From Apostichopus californicus (taxonomy: Eukaryota; Echinodermata; Holothuroidea; Aspidochirotida; Stichopodidae): a DNA stretch of 64,000 bases. Below are positions 1-11,741 of this stretch, piece after piece. The first letter of the stretch is position 1. Every line of letters starts with the position of its first letter. The stretch covers positions 36,734 through 100,733 of the forward strand of contig JAIPMN010170627.1 of assembly GCA_020650975.1 (NCBI GenBank). Direction: 5' to 3'. The notes under the pieces are model-generated. The model had not been told where the DNA came from, did no database searches, and saw only the letters and a list, made by a program, of their open reading frames with translations. Both the position numbers and the translations under genes were made by a program.

Positions 1-900
1 TACCGCCCCCCCCCCCCCCGCTACTCGTCAACGATACGGTCAGTGCCAGTCAGACACCCCATCTTTCGCGATACATTTGTACCGACTGGGCACTGGCCCT
101 CACTTCACAAACATATTAATCACTCTGGTTAAGCAAGTATAAGCAACTGAGTATAAGCTATCCGCTTGAAGGCTACATAGACTACTAACTTCAAAAGCTA
201 TGGTAATGTAACAAAGGGGGAAACCTTTTTTTTCAACAAATTATATTCGACGACATAGTGAATTACCCAAAAATACAGTGGTTTTTCCTAGCGCGCTTTC
301 TTTTGTTTGGGGGGGGGGGGGCTTTTGTTTGGGGGGGGGGGGGCTATATATCACTCACATGAACAATATGCCTATCATCTTCGTAAAGGACCAATAGAGT
401 TGTTAAAAATAAGTAGAAAAACATACTGTAAAAACATAGTTTTCAGTGGTTGCATTTCTCACGTAGGCCTGTATAGAAATTCGATATGGACCAATTCGGT
501 GGCGATAAACGCCAACCCGTATTAACTAATAACATGATACTTAACTCTGCTCTAAGATGACTAGACAAAGTTCGCAGATGAAAGAACTACAACCGTGACT
601 AAAAATTGGAAGTGTTTTAGTGGCAGCCAAATGCATATAAAATAGCTCTAAAGGGCGCTAATATTCAATTTTAGTCAGTCTGACTATGCCAATGCGGAAC
701 CTCAGCCGGGAAATATCCCTAGGGCGGGGAAGATGTAGTTAAGGAACATACTAAGTATCGCCAACATGTTACATATACCAAATTATTTACCCAATGATTT
801 TTAAAGAAAGTGGAACCTTCAGAGGTGCTCGCTCTCTTAAAGCTACGTTCCTGAAGACATATACACATCGATGCTCCTTTCCCTTCAATTTGACCAGTCT
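1..900. other. Gene-free stretch with poly-C/poly-G tracts
   Basis: No coding region is recognisable here. A run of 14 C opens the window at 6-19. Near 300-343 two adjacent copies of a short unit each consist of CTTTTGTTT followed by a run of about 13 G. Short open frames across the G-runs are low-complexity artefacts. Confidence 0.6.
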
Positions 901-924
901 TTGACAGCCTGTGGAAAATAAATT

Positions 925-3737
925 TTAGCCTTTCAGGTCCTTCTCACAGTACAATAGCATCAGTGAATCGAGCCTGGCATCACCGCATCTTGAACGAATG
1001 AACTCTTTAACGATTTTCAATCTGCTGAACGTAGGCTCATTCTTCGCAACCGTCACTGGTGCTGTGATTGCACACCGATAACTTCGGTCCATCAGAGGGA
1101 GAATGTGTTTGTTCTTATGGGCTAATACTGCAGCATCACTCAGGGTGTAGATTTATGTCTGGTCCTTGTCCTGAAATGAACAGTCTCGCTTCGGACATGA
1201 AGCTATCAGCATGAAATCTGCAGGACGCTGGTAACAACTCACAAAGTTTTTGAACGGCTTCCTTGCTTGGCTCTTTCATTGGAGGGAAGAGAATCGAAAG
1301 TGGTCTGACCGTATCCATGCACTTTTTATGGTTCTCGAATTCAGTGATTAGTACACTGAGCACATGTTTCATCTCGCCCCTGTAGAACTGATTCGACGTA
1401 ATGACCGCAGCTGTTTCTGTATAGTCATCAATCCTTTTGGGAGGCCTCTTTGGTCTGTGGAACCTCGTAAACTCTCTTTCAGCATCAATACCATTCTTCT
1501 TAGCATATTCAACAGCTGTCTGGATGAGGTCGTTCATTTCAAATTCGTTACCTATGAGAGACTTGAGTGTTGATGTGGTTCCTTCCAATATAACTAGGGC
1601 ATCTAAAATGTTGAGGTTCTCTGCCTGCATCTGCTCGGTTATAACTTTGGTTTTGCACTTAATGTTCTCCATGAACATAACGGTAAACAGAAAGTCAAAA
1701 CACATTACCTTTGTCAACAGTCCATTAGCCTGGGACCGAGTGAGTGTTTACTCCACTTCTGAATGCGACACTTCTCTTAGGGCATCTATGATGGATTCAT
1801 ATGAAAACCACACAGCTCTTATCGACTCTGCTCTTGCTGTCCATCGTGTTTTTGACAGATTTCGTGGCAAGAGGCTGTTCTCCACTTCTTTTATTTTCTC
1901 ACTAAGCAGTCTGTGTCATTTGGTGCTGCTAGAGAAAAATGTGTAGAGGACCTCAATTGTGTCAAACATGGAACGTACAATCACTGATGAGAAACAGCGG
2001 TGTTCAACCACTGTGTTGGCCCTATGCCCCTGACATGGTATATACGGGATTTCTCTATCAAGAATCTCCGAAAGTCTCCATTGAGCCCCTTTATGGTTGC
2101 CAGACATTGACGATGCATAATTGTAGGACTGGAAGACAATGTAACCGCTATCCATACCATTTTTCTCAATCGACTCTAATAGAGATGCTGCATGTCCTGC
2201 TCCTGTTTTGTCAGTCAGTTCTTTTATTTCAATAAGTCTCTCGTTTGGCTTGCCATCCTGATCAACATAGCGTACAACTAATTCTGTCTTGGTGAGTAGC
2301 GTCAGGCGTGGTATCTGCGGCAACTGAGACAAAGTCAGCAGATTGAACTTCCTTGATTATTACGTCCCGAACTGTACTTGCCAGTAATGAGATGAACTCA
2401 TTATGAGATTCTGGGCTACAGTATGTAACCCGGTAAGGCCTCATAGCACGATCATCGAGCCATTTTTTCAGAACACCACAATGGCGTGAAATAAGTTTTG
2501 TAATCTGATGAAAATTGCTGTCTTCTTCTGTATCGCCGCGAAAGGCTATCCTTAGGCGACTGATGGTTCTCACAATGTCCAAAAGAATAGTTATCACCCC
2601 CCCCCCCCCTATTCCTTGTTAGGTCGTACTGCTTGTGGACTGCAAATTTTCGTGCTTCGTTATCCATCATTGTCCTGATATCTCCTCCTATTGCGCACTG
2701 GAAATAATCATCTACAGCAGCACAGTGTGCAACTGATGAGAAATGTTGGTTGAGTTTCCCTTCTTTCTTCTTCCCTGCACTCATCATTCGATGCCATGCA
2801 CGAACACCGTTCTTTGCCCAAGTTTGATCTGATTTGCGTCTGTTAGGCCCAGTTGAAAACAGGGAGCAAACAAAGCAGAAGGCCGAGTCGCTTTCAGTGC
2901 TGTACTCCAAGTGTGGGAATATGGTATACCATTCCGGATTAAAACGGCGTTGCTTCCCTTCTGGTATGTATGTGTTTTTGGGAAACAGTGGTAACTTTGG
3001 TTGATATGGACCAGCTCTAATCAAGTATTGTTTCTGACAATGTCATTTCATCTGGTCTTTTCGCTGGATCATGGGCGATAACTGGTACACGTATGTCCTC
3101 CTCGGAAAGATTGGTCATCCTTTCGAAATTGGACAGAGCTTTGTTGCATGATTGTTTCAGAATTTTAGCTTTTTCAATCATACAAGTTGAGAACTTCTCG
3201 ATGTCAGCTAATATATTGAGGACTGGTACTGTGTAGCTGTTCAACTTTATCCACCATCTCTCGACTGTTTTCGGCAAACGATACAATGTTTTTGAGCTGT
3301 GCTGCACATGCAAATATGTCATCTGGCGGGTTTATGTCATGATCGTCATCGTCAACAGCCTGAACATCCTCACCATCTCTAGTTTCACCACCACTTTCAC
3401 TAGATTCATCATCCCCTCTAGATTCTTTATCATCCTCTTTCTCACCGTATTCAGCCATTGCAGGTTCTGTATCTGGCACACTCGAAGATGTAGTAGGTGT
3501 TTCACAGTCATATCCTTCCTTGTGTTTTGTCCCACCAGATGTGCTAGAATGATCATCGGGTGCACTTGGTTCTGGTTCAACTCTATCTTTTCTGATGAAG
3601 GGATTGTCTGGTGCTCGAGAAGTTTTGAATCTCACTACTTTGTGGGCACTAAGAAGATCCTGGTGCTGCTTTTCATTATGAGTCTTTCTGTAATACTGAT
3701 CAAACACAGCTCCACATTCCATACATTCTACTTTCAT
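925..3737 (-). pseudogene. Decayed hAT-family transposase, ZMYM1-like (TTF zinc finger, DUF4371, hAT dimerisation region)
   Basis: Read on the minus strand, successive segments give the full domain order of a ZMYM1/TTF-type hAT transposase-like protein. First comes an N-terminal zinc-finger-like start (MKVECMECGAVFD, with a later H-x4-H) and an acidic Ser/Glu-rich linker (about 3320-3600). A TTF zinc finger follows at about 2760-2970, with WYTIFPHLEYS, FCFVCSLF and the trailing FSSVAHCAA. A DUF4371-like RNase-H part follows with VSVAADTTPDATHQDR (about 2280-2340) and IPCQGHRANTVVEH (about 1980-2010). The C-terminal dimerisation signature LDSLMLLYCEKDL ends just before a TAA at 925-927. The family moves by cut-and-paste; some members are domesticated. 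The reading frame changes near 3204-3322, 3020, 2460-2590 and 2262-2332. From 2332 to the end there is one frame with in-frame stops near 1918 and 1717. A poly-C tract at about 2597 lies at one break. No introns or clear terminal repeats were found. I am confident of the family and of the loss of function. Confidence 0.85.
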
Positions 3738-3739
3738 TT

Positions 3740-4010
3740 TTTTCTTCGGTGCATTGCCTGAACACTGAAGAAACCAAGCTACCTTTAATAAGAAAACTAT
3801 GATGTTTTGTGAAGTGCATACAGTTATTGCAGTGATGGTATGACCAATAATTTATCAATCGATTTTTGCTGCCACATCTGTCTAACTTAGCAGGCAGCAC
3901 TGCAACGCTAACTTGGTACCAGTGTAGGTTCCAGTTTTTGACACTTGTTGATTTCCATGCCAAAATACTGTGTAACCCACTCTCACATGCTCCACGAATT
4001 AATATAATAC
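3740..4010. other. 5' flank of the hAT copy, nothing recognised
   Basis: An open minus-strand frame (3700-3963) overlaps the start of the transposase in another frame. It has no recognisable domain and could be leader sequence of the element. I see no terminal repeat or 8-bp target duplication. Confidence 0.4.
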
Positions 4011-4760
4011 AAATTCAACATTTTTGGCTTTGTACCCTCTGGTGACCTCACACGACAGTTGACCTCTACTTTCCGTACACCTTTTGTTGCACAACACTAA
4101 CTGACGGTATACATCAGTTGAAGCCCCTAACTAGAGGAGCAAGTTGACAATTGCAGTAAGTTCACCTCTAATGACCTCTATTTCCTGTACAACTTGTGTT
4201 CCTCACCACCAACGGGTGACTGTCACCAACATTGGTAAAAATCGGTTGAAGCCCCAGGTTGAGGGAGCAAGTTGCCTATTTATAATACGTTGACCTCTGG
4301 TGACCTAACATGACCTATGACATAAACTTCCTGTACAAATTTTGTTCCACAACACTAAATGATGACTGTGGGCAACTTTGCTAAAAATGGGTTTTAGCAA
4401 TCGACTGGGGGAACAAGTTAGCTGTTTGCAGTAAGCTGACCTCAGATGACCATTGACCTCTACTTCTTCTGAAAATTTGGTTCCTCACCACTAAAGGATA
4501 AATGTTACCAACTTTCATCAACATTCATTAAAGTTCTTTACAGAAATAGCAATTGTTGATTTGAACAAAGTGATCATTAATGTTTGACCTCGACTGACCA
4601 CAAATGACCAATGGCTTATCCTTCAACACCCTATAGCTACCGCACCATGCTTCGTATTGTAGCCAACTTTGGTAAAAATCAAATGAAATCCCTGGGCGAA
4701 GCATTTTCAAGTATTTAACCTTTTGACCACTGGTGACCTCACTGGTGACCTACTTTTTAT
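4010..4760. repeat. Degenerate satellite-like tandem array rich in TGACCT half-sites
   Basis: About five diverged units of roughly 115-145 bp follow one another. Each contains TGACCT clusters, a 'ttcctgtacaa' block, 'ttgttcctcaccactaa', 'ccaactttggtaaaaatc' and 'gggagcaagttg'. At 4291-4316 three TGACCT words are spaced by exactly 4 nt (CTGG, AACA). At 4734-4751 two lie 6 nt apart. Similar but shorter TGACC-containing copies occur near 15270, 36750, 38534 and 62530. It looks like a dispersed repeat family with a local tandem expansion. No coding capacity is seen. Confidence 0.75.
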
Positions 4761-5030
4761 ATACATTGATGAGATTCCCCAACTGGCTCCATAACCTGAC
4801 CAGGGAGCTGCTACTCTAACCTGAGCAACTATGACCAACATCTGACAAACGGTCTCTAAGTTATTAGCATTTAAAATTGTTCACACATAGAGTGAATGAT
4901 GGATAGATAGACACACTGCTATGGCATACTATCTCCATTGCAAATATTTGTACGTTGGCCGAGAAGTCCATGGTATTGAGAAACCTCTCTCAATTTTAAA
5001 ACCGTACATTTCAGCACTTCACTTCGGTAA
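4761..5030. other. Short unannotated stretch
   Basis: AT-rich sequence with a short GATAGATAGA run near 4903 and no recognisable gene. Confidence 0.4.
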
Positions 5031-5165
5031 GTCTTGAAACCACATGTATTGAATTCCCATCAAGTGTTGAAACCTGAGGTGTTAAAAACACAGGTGTTAA
5101 ACCTCTGTGTTATGTTCAGGTTTGAACACCTGTGGTTTCAATACCTGAGTGGGGTTTCATCACTT
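5030..5165. repeat. Imperfect inverted repeats around AGGTGTT / AACACCT
   Basis: The stretch holds alternating copies of GAAACC, AGGTGTT and AACACCTGTGGTTTCAA in opposite orientations, so both strands can fold back on themselves. It resembles the end of a small non-autonomous DNA element, but no target duplication was found. Confidence 0.4.
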
Positions 5166-5334
5166 TCTCGGAAGTGAATTGTTGAAATCGATGGTGGTAA
5201 AATCGAGAGGTTTCTCAACATCATGGATTTCTCGGCCACCGTACAATTGAGATAATCGTTTGTAACTAGTTAAGCCTAGCCTGGGCCCAATGGAATTTGG
5301 GAAAGCCAATACTTTGAAGAATTTAATTCCGAGG

Positions 5335-5565
5335 AGGCAGTTGTCCGGGTGGGTAGTTGTCCGGGGTTTTTTGTCCGCGGGGTATCTGTCCGTGTGGTAG
5401 TTTTCCTGGGGGGTAGTTGTCCGGGATGGTATTTGTCCGCGGGGTATCTGTCCGGGTGGTAGTTGTCCTGGGGGTAGTTGTCTGGGATGGTATTTGTCCG
5501 GGTGGTAATCGTCCGGGGGGTTATTGTCTGGGGTTGGGGGTAATCGTCCGGGGGGTATTTGTCCG
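5335..5565 (+). repeat. G-rich 15-bp minisatellite
   Basis: The unit is close to GTCCGGGTGGTAGTT, 15 bp, repeated about 14 times with variation. On the minus strand it translates as a five-residue proline-rich repeat (GQLPP, DKYHP and variants), because 15 is a multiple of 3. This explains the open frame at 5160-5570. It is not evidence for a gene. The G-rich strand carries many GGG runs. Confidence 0.85.
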
Positions 5566-6164
5566 GTCACGAATTAATCATACAGCGTTCACACAAAGAC
5601 ACTCATACAAACCAAAAATATGTGAAAGGCGTGGCAAACTAATTGGTAAAAACTAAAAGAGGTCATTTTACGACCACAGAAGGTCGATAACGTAATCTCA
5701 AGAAACTTGTCTATGATAGCCTGCTATAGTTGGGGTGTATACAGAAGACATTTAAAGTCATAGGAAATAAACAAAGATCATAATAGGAACTCCTTATTAC
5801 TCTATGAAAATAGCCTAACTGCATAATATAAATGCTTACAATAGTCCAATGGCTAAGCGAAGTCAAACCTACCGTTAAAATGGTCCGCAGTAAGCTGGAA
5901 AGTTTGTGTATGAAATTCTTAACAGAGGGTTTTGAATTTCATACTCCTCTCTATTCGGCAAAGGCGCCACTGACGCAGAATTTATCAGGAGAGCGCACCA
6001 TAAACAGTCTCACACCGGTAACAGGGGCCATATTTCGTTGTTCCTAATTATGGATAGCCCACATGCGGCTTCGGAAGCAAAGATTTATCATATATATATA
6101 CTAACATAACATGTAGAGTTTTGTAAATAGTTCCGGTAATTTTCATCAATCGCCAAGTATAAAA

Positions 6165-6715
6165 ACATGATTTAACGCCGAAAACTATGCTTAGCGGTCG
6201 ATGAACATGGTTGATCGCCGACAAACATGGATGATCGCCGATAAACATGGATTTTCGGCGAAAAACATGGTTTATCGGTCGAAAAACAATTTTTATCGCC
6301 GATAAAACATGGATTTTCGAGAGATAAACATGGATTATCGAGAAAAAATCCCTGTTTATCGTTCGATAAACAATGTTTCTCCGGCGAAAAACATGGTTTA
6401 TCGGTCGAAAAACAATGTTTATCGCTGATAAACATGCTTTATCGGCGATAAACCATGTTTATCTGTTGAAAAACATGGTTTTTCGCCGATAAACCATGGA
6501 TTTTCGAGATATAAACATGCATTATCGATAAAAAAATGGGAATATCTCATAATAATCCCTGTTTATTGTTCGATAAACAATGTTTCTCCGAAAAAACATC
6601 TTTATATACCGATGATTCAGGTTTTTTGCTGACAAATCATGTGTATCGGTCGACAAACATGGTTAATCGGTCGATAAATATGGTTTATAGACCGAAAATC
6701 ATTGTTTTTTCGATT
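6165..6715. repeat. Palindromic minisatellite of about 21 bp, (CGATAAACATGGTTTATCG-like)n
   Basis: Roughly 25 diverged units of about 21 bp consist of ATAAACATGG-type and CCATGTTTAT-type words joined by TCGGCG, TCGGTCG or TCGAGA. Many units are near-palindromic. The minus strand encodes a seven-residue repeat (CFSTDKP, CFSPEKH, CLSNDKQ), open for about 87 codons, and the plus strand is open over the next part. It directly abuts the LINE tail at 6736, so it may be linked to that insertion. Confidence 0.85.
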
Positions 6716-6735
6716 TATTGAGCATTTGGCTTGCC

Positions 6736-7066
6736 ATTGATATATGTCTCGACAATACATCCGGGACATGCTTGTCGATCATAGACTTTCTAGACAGCTT
6801 CATTCGACATCTCTCGATCTTTTACATGAACCTCGATCAAAACTCAAATCAGCAGGCGATCGTGCCTTTTCTGTTGTTGCACCTCGTCTATGGAACGACA
6901 CGGATATCACAAATCAGACATTCCACTTATGTTAAGTCATTTAAAGGTAAGTTAAAAGCCTTAAAAGTATTAGTGTAGGCCTACTATTACATTTTTGTAA
7001 AGCGCATTTTTCCTGGAAAATTGCGCTGTATCAATGTCAATTGTATTATTATTATTATCTGGAAAG
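6736..7066 (+). mobile_element. 5'-truncated LINE (CR1/L2-like) 3' end
   Basis: The frame from about 6744 encodes the C-terminal tail of a CR1/L2-type reverse transcriptase protein: QYIRDMLVDHR, then GDRAFSVVAPRLWND. The same residues (PAYIRDLLAAY, GDRAFSVAAPKLWND) occur in the larger copy at 45.0 kb. The frame is lost after RLWND. The 3' UTR carries TTTTGTAAAGCGC, then GCGCTGTATCAAT, a hairpin-forming pair, and ends in an ATT-repeat tail near 7048-7060. Only the last 70 or so codons remain, as expected for incomplete reverse transcription. It is not functional. Confidence 0.8.
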
Positions 7067-7510
7067 GAACTAAGACTTCTCTCTCATTAAGGAGTTTTGC
7101 AAATACACAGAACAGTTTAAAAGCTACATAATAATTTATATTAGGCTGTATTGGTTTTTCTTTATACTTCCACAGATAGAACTGAAACATATCTGAAAAT
7201 TGCCAAACTTGCATAGCTGTACCCGTGGCAGACTCTGCACACCAAGGTTATCAACGAGAGTAGCAGAAGAAAAGGTTCACGGATAGGATGAAGTTAATGA
7301 ACAATGAGTACTGATGGAAGAAATTACAGTTGCAACGTTACATATGAAGTTTAGTTGCTTGATTCAGTTTATTAATTTCTTGAAGACATTGAGGCGTATT
7401 AAAATATTATTCTCATGACAAATCCAGGGTTGCTTAAGCACTTTCTTATTTCTCAGTGTAGTGTGCCATTGGAGGATTTCTTCTGCTTTTTCGTTTATGT
7501 TTATTACTTT
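7067..7510. other. Unannotated stretch
   Basis: AT-rich sequence with no recognised gene or repeat. A minus-strand open frame at 6987-7214 runs across the LINE tail and has no family resemblance. Confidence 0.4.
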
Positions 7511-8050
7511 CTGAAGCTAATGTTCATATTAACCTTATACTGAACTTGTAAGACTGCTTGATTATTGACCAATCAGTCAGAACTGCATTTGTTAACCCTA
7601 TTTTGTTTTAAAATATGGTATATTCCCTATTCCATGTCATACGTTTCCCTTTAGGCCTCTTTCCTTTGAAATTTAATGGCATGAAGTTGCAAGGTGGAGA
7701 AAAAGGATACTTGAGATGTACTTAGGGGGAGGCTAACTTAATATTTGAAGTGATTTTGTTCTGATTATTCATTCTGTCCAACCAAATTTTTTTATTAAGT
7801 TCCAAGCTAATGTTGATAAAATTCTTGTACTCAACTTTTGGCATTGCGTCTTTATTGACCAATCAGTCGGAACTCCATTTTTCAACCCTATTTTGTTAGT
7901 AACTTTCATATGTGCTCGTTTAAAAATATGTTATATTCCACACTACATGTCATAAGTTTCCCATTAGGCCATTACTTGCTTCTCAATTTTATAGCATAAG
8001 TTGCAACGTGGATGAAAAGAATACTTCAGATGAACTTAGTGGGAGGCTTA
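7510..8050 (+). repeat. Two-copy tandem duplication, period about 290 bp
   Basis: The block beginning 'aagctaatgtt' and containing 'tattgaccaatcagtc', 'aaccctattttgtt' and 'gttgcaa.gtgga' occurs at about 7515-7740 and again at about 7804-8045, diverged by substitutions and small indels. A third partial copy of the linking segment ('taatatttgaagtgatttt') is at 10216-10260. No coding potential is seen. Confidence 0.7.
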
Positions 8051-8589
8051 CTGAAAAAATGTGTGTTTGCGAAATTATAACTTCGATCTTTCCAGCTTAC
8101 TGCACTAAAAGCTCAGTGAAAATACCACCGTTCTATAGAATTTTCATATAAATAAACATTATTTTTATTATCTCAATACATTACATGTATAGAGATATTG
8201 TAACAGTAAGTCGGACTCTCTCTTGTCTTATAAAATTTTCAGCGTCTTCATACAAAGTTCTTTTTCTCTGGAATTTCCGGAGCAAGCATATATCATATAG
8301 GCCAACAAAGGTTACTATTTTTTATTCCACAATTGTATCTCATTCTATGACTTTTTCACCGATTTATGTCCAAATTTGGCCAAATCGGGCCGAAACACAG
8401 TTGAAACAAGCCTTTTTTGCACACGCTCCAAAACTTCTTTGTAGGGAACTTGTTTCCTTCTTTTTGATAATTAAGCCCCGCCTCCAAGTCTGGTTTGTAG
8501 CAGATTGGCTATGACTCATGGCAGCTACATGTTAGATATACGAAAATGGCTACCCTCGCGACCAATTTTCTGTACTGTTGGGAGATACG

Positions 8590-8950
8590 CTGCTGGTACT
8601 GGTAGTGTATTGCACACTAATTCCATATACACATTGTTGTACTGCATTTAATTTATATTAGGACTTCGTCCGTGTATAGCTCCATGGTTTTAGTAATATC
8701 CATTTAAGGATTGTATTGGTGTTCAGGTAGTTTTTCAGAGCAAGAGTCATGATAGGTTTGTTTGATTGGCCATCAGGTATTTTTGTATAATTACGTATAC
8801 ACATTGTTGTGCTGCTGAAAGCTACTTAGGCTAGGCCTAGTGCATCATATATTAGGCCTTCATTTAGTAAAAGCCACATTAGCATTGTACTGGTGGTGTT
8901 CAGGCAGTTTTGGGCCAGGGTAAGTTTGTTTGATTGCCTTACAGTGTGTT
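8590..8950 (+). repeat. Two-copy tandem duplication, period about 180 bp
   Basis: Two copies share 'tacacattgttgt.ctgc', 'attgta.tggt.gttcagg.agtttt' and 'gtttgtttgattg.c' (about 8625-8770 and 8800-8940). They are moderately diverged and non-coding. Confidence 0.6.
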
Positions 8951-11400
8951 TTAATTAAGTTAAGTTTCCAACTAATATATTAACTGTGACTCCATAATTT
9001 TAACATAATGTTAATGGGATAATACAACAACTATTCATTTGGAATAGAGTGTATATTGTGCATTTCTAGAATGAAGCATCATTATGAATTAACAGGTTGT
9101 TTGGTGTATATCTATAACCCCCCCCCCCCCCAACCCCAAAAAATATATATATATAATAATCTATCACATTATTTTCACTGGAGTATGTATAAAAGAGGAG
9201 CCGGCCATAGCATCACAACTTTTATAAGACTATAAAAATTGTATAAGGTTATGTTTTATTTATAAGGATATAAGATGTATAACTATTAGGTTATAAGAAG
9301 TATGTTTAGCTTTCTTTTGAACCTGTGATGTTTGACATCAAATATACGAAGGATTAAAAGAAAATACTAAAATCGAGAGGAACTGGGGTGGCTATTAGGG
9401 GAGAAGGAGGCCACCCATCACTTTCAAGTAAAAACTTGTAATCTACTTGTACATTATTTTTTCCAAGTCATAAATCCATGAAATCTTCATGTCAAAATAA
9501 TTGAGATGGAAGAACGTGACTTGTTTTGATACTTGGAGTGTACAGTTTTGATGGTAGTCACCACTACAGTCTAGAGTAACATACAGTAGGTCGATAGGCC
9601 TAGCTTTCTCAAGGCGGGCATCAAGAATATGGTCGAGTTGTTCGCCTCTTCTTATTTGACTGTTGTCATTGACGTCAAACTATATGACCAAAAAGTCCAA
9701 CAGAGACTGACCCAAGATGAAGGATACCACATAAAAAACGTTCTTAAATTTTCTATGACAATACTAAACCTTGCAACGCCGTTCTCTCGACAAACAGGCA
9801 ATGAGCGCTAAAGGAAACACTCGCAGGATGAAGTGTAACCTGCAGAGACTATTCGTGGCAAAGTAGCGTAAATGCAACTTTTATATTTGTTGTACCATGA
9901 TTGATATTGATAATTGTAGAGACAGAGCAAAGAACTTCCAGTATTGAGATACTGCGTCATTGATATTTTTATTGGACGATACGAGCAATATAGGTTAAAT
10001 TTGTTTAATGAACATGTTCATATGGGCGGGCTCGGTGATTTTACGGTAAATCGTTCCCATCATAAGGGCAACAGAAAAATAAGTTTCTTTCTTTCCATTG
10101 CGACAACTAATCTCCATAAAACGCACCTGGTCAAAGTGCATTTAGAATAAGAAACATTTAATCTGCTTAGGAAGTTTGTTTTCCTAAACTTATCAGCAAA
10201 CACGTATTGATACTTTAATATTTGAAGTGATTTTGTGCTGTTTATCCATTCTGTCCAACAAATGTTGCTAAAAGATACAGCTCTAAAACGTTATACTGTT
10301 GTATGAGGTGCCGTTCATGACAAAATTATACTCCAATATAAAGGTTATGTAACCATATGTATATATAGATTATAGCCAGATATATATTTATATATATATA
10401 TATGGTTATAGTTAATACTTCAATATATAGTTTAGAAGACTTGAGCTAGTCTACGTCACGATGACTGGTTCGATAGTAACGTACATCCGATCGATAATAC
10501 GTGCACGTACTATAGTGTGCCATACACCTAACCTTTTGGAGATTGCTTGATATATTGCCTGAAAAGTAAATGGATTTTGATAGATGCATTGGAGCGTTTT
10601 GTAAATTTCGAACGTTTACAGAGAACCATGTAGGTTACAACACACGGCGGACTTACAGGGAGCACATATTTGTAGGGGTCGTATTGATGCTGCAGCTAAT
10701 TTCCTGCGTGTTTCCCATGATTTTGTCAATGACATACCACTTAGCATTGATTTAAGCAAACTTTTAACAGCGCTTGAGAATGTGCAATCGCTATTATCAT
10801 CAGAAAAACATGAAAACGAAGATATGAACTATAGTTGCCAATGTCCTGTGGAACGTTATGGTTTTGCAGGGCGACCAAGGTAAATATTGTTCCCTTGTAA
10901 CTGTGTAAGCAGTTTTCCGTTAACCATTTCATCAAGTAGGTGTGGGGGGGGGGGGGTTGGAGTACGTGTATTTTACCCTTGCTAGCCGAGAGATTAGGTC
11001 TATAACCCCTCCCCCCTAGTTCCAAAAAAGCGAGCACCCTGACTGGGGCTGCAGATGCCTGCCTCCACATAACCGTAATTCATTTTGTGCTTTTCAAGAC
11101 TTTCGTAGGAATTATAGTTGAAGTGAACAGCCAGTACTGTAAATAAATGTAATTTCAAAACATGTGTTGAAAAGTCTCATATATTACTTACATAATTTAC
11201 ATGGTCATAACAGAGAACTGTTTCATCTCTACATTAATGCATCTGATAATAAGTTAGCATGCACATATGCAGACTATACAGAAGTTTTTGTCTCTGAAAA
11301 GAATGAAGCAAACTTCAACCAAATCATATTCTTATCATGCATGCAAATAATACTTGTGTTTCATTGTTAACAATTGCTCACATGTGTTGTATATTTCTCA
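8951..11400. other. Intergenic stretch with simple repeats
   Basis: No gene is recognised. It contains a poly-C tract and (AT)n at about 9119-9165, a TA-rich inverted segment at about 10360-10425, the partial repeat copy at 10216-10260, and a poly-G tract near 10946. Open frames here are short and lack family resemblance. Confidence 0.5.
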
Positions 11401-11402
11401 AC

Positions 11403-11741
11403 AGATACTTCATGTAAAAGCAGCAAATAGAGGATATTTATCGTGTGCAAGGATCATGGACCCAGGTAGCCTTGTTACTTGGTAGCTCATACCGAACTCT
11501 TCTCCGGAGAAGGCAGGATTTCCAGATGCCATCCAATACTCGAAAATGCTACAGTGAAGTCTCAGAGGATGCTCTTGATGCAACAGTCCAAAGTGTATTG
11601 CAGATCTCACCAGATGCAGGTGGGCAAAAATCTACAGCACTACTCAAGTTTACCCTTCAGGAAACATCAGCAGCAGTCTGTAACTTGGAACATCCAGTCA
11701 AATTCATAACCTTTTACAGTTATGTCATCTTTCCATACTGA
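11403..11741 (+). CDS. Fragment or exon: N-terminal helix-turn-helix region of an integrase-like (rve/DDE) protein
   Basis: The frame from 11421 reads QQIEDIYRVQGSWTQVALLL, followed by LGSSYRTLLRRRQDF and later YSEVSEDALDATVQSVL. I recognise the layout from the N-terminus of eukaryotic integrase-core proteins: a helix-turn-helix (SWTQVALLLG, RTLLRRR), then a linker with (I/V)S(D/E)(D/E)ALD and the 'ISPDAG' turn. A pyrimidine-rich stretch and AG (TTTCTCAACAG, ending 11402) would serve as a splice acceptor. Family resemblance fades after about 11650, near GCAGGTGGGC, a possible donor. The DDE core is not found nearby. A related DDE core lies at 51.1 kb. It may be an exon of a host gene or a fossil fragment. 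The opposite-strand open frame (11410-11610) is a shadow. Confidence 0.5.

Noticed and set aside
307-525. Glycine-rich open frame
   Set aside because: Produced by poly-G runs; no family resemblance.
1136-3737. Host ZMYM1-like gene rather than transposon
   Set aside because: No splice-site structure; frames break in the middle of domains and the poly-C break suggests decay. A host gene with this pattern would be unusual.
6172-6435. Cys/Phe-rich 87-codon frame resembling a metal-binding repeat
   Set aside because: A 21-bp near-palindromic minisatellite read in one frame; the opposite strand is open too.
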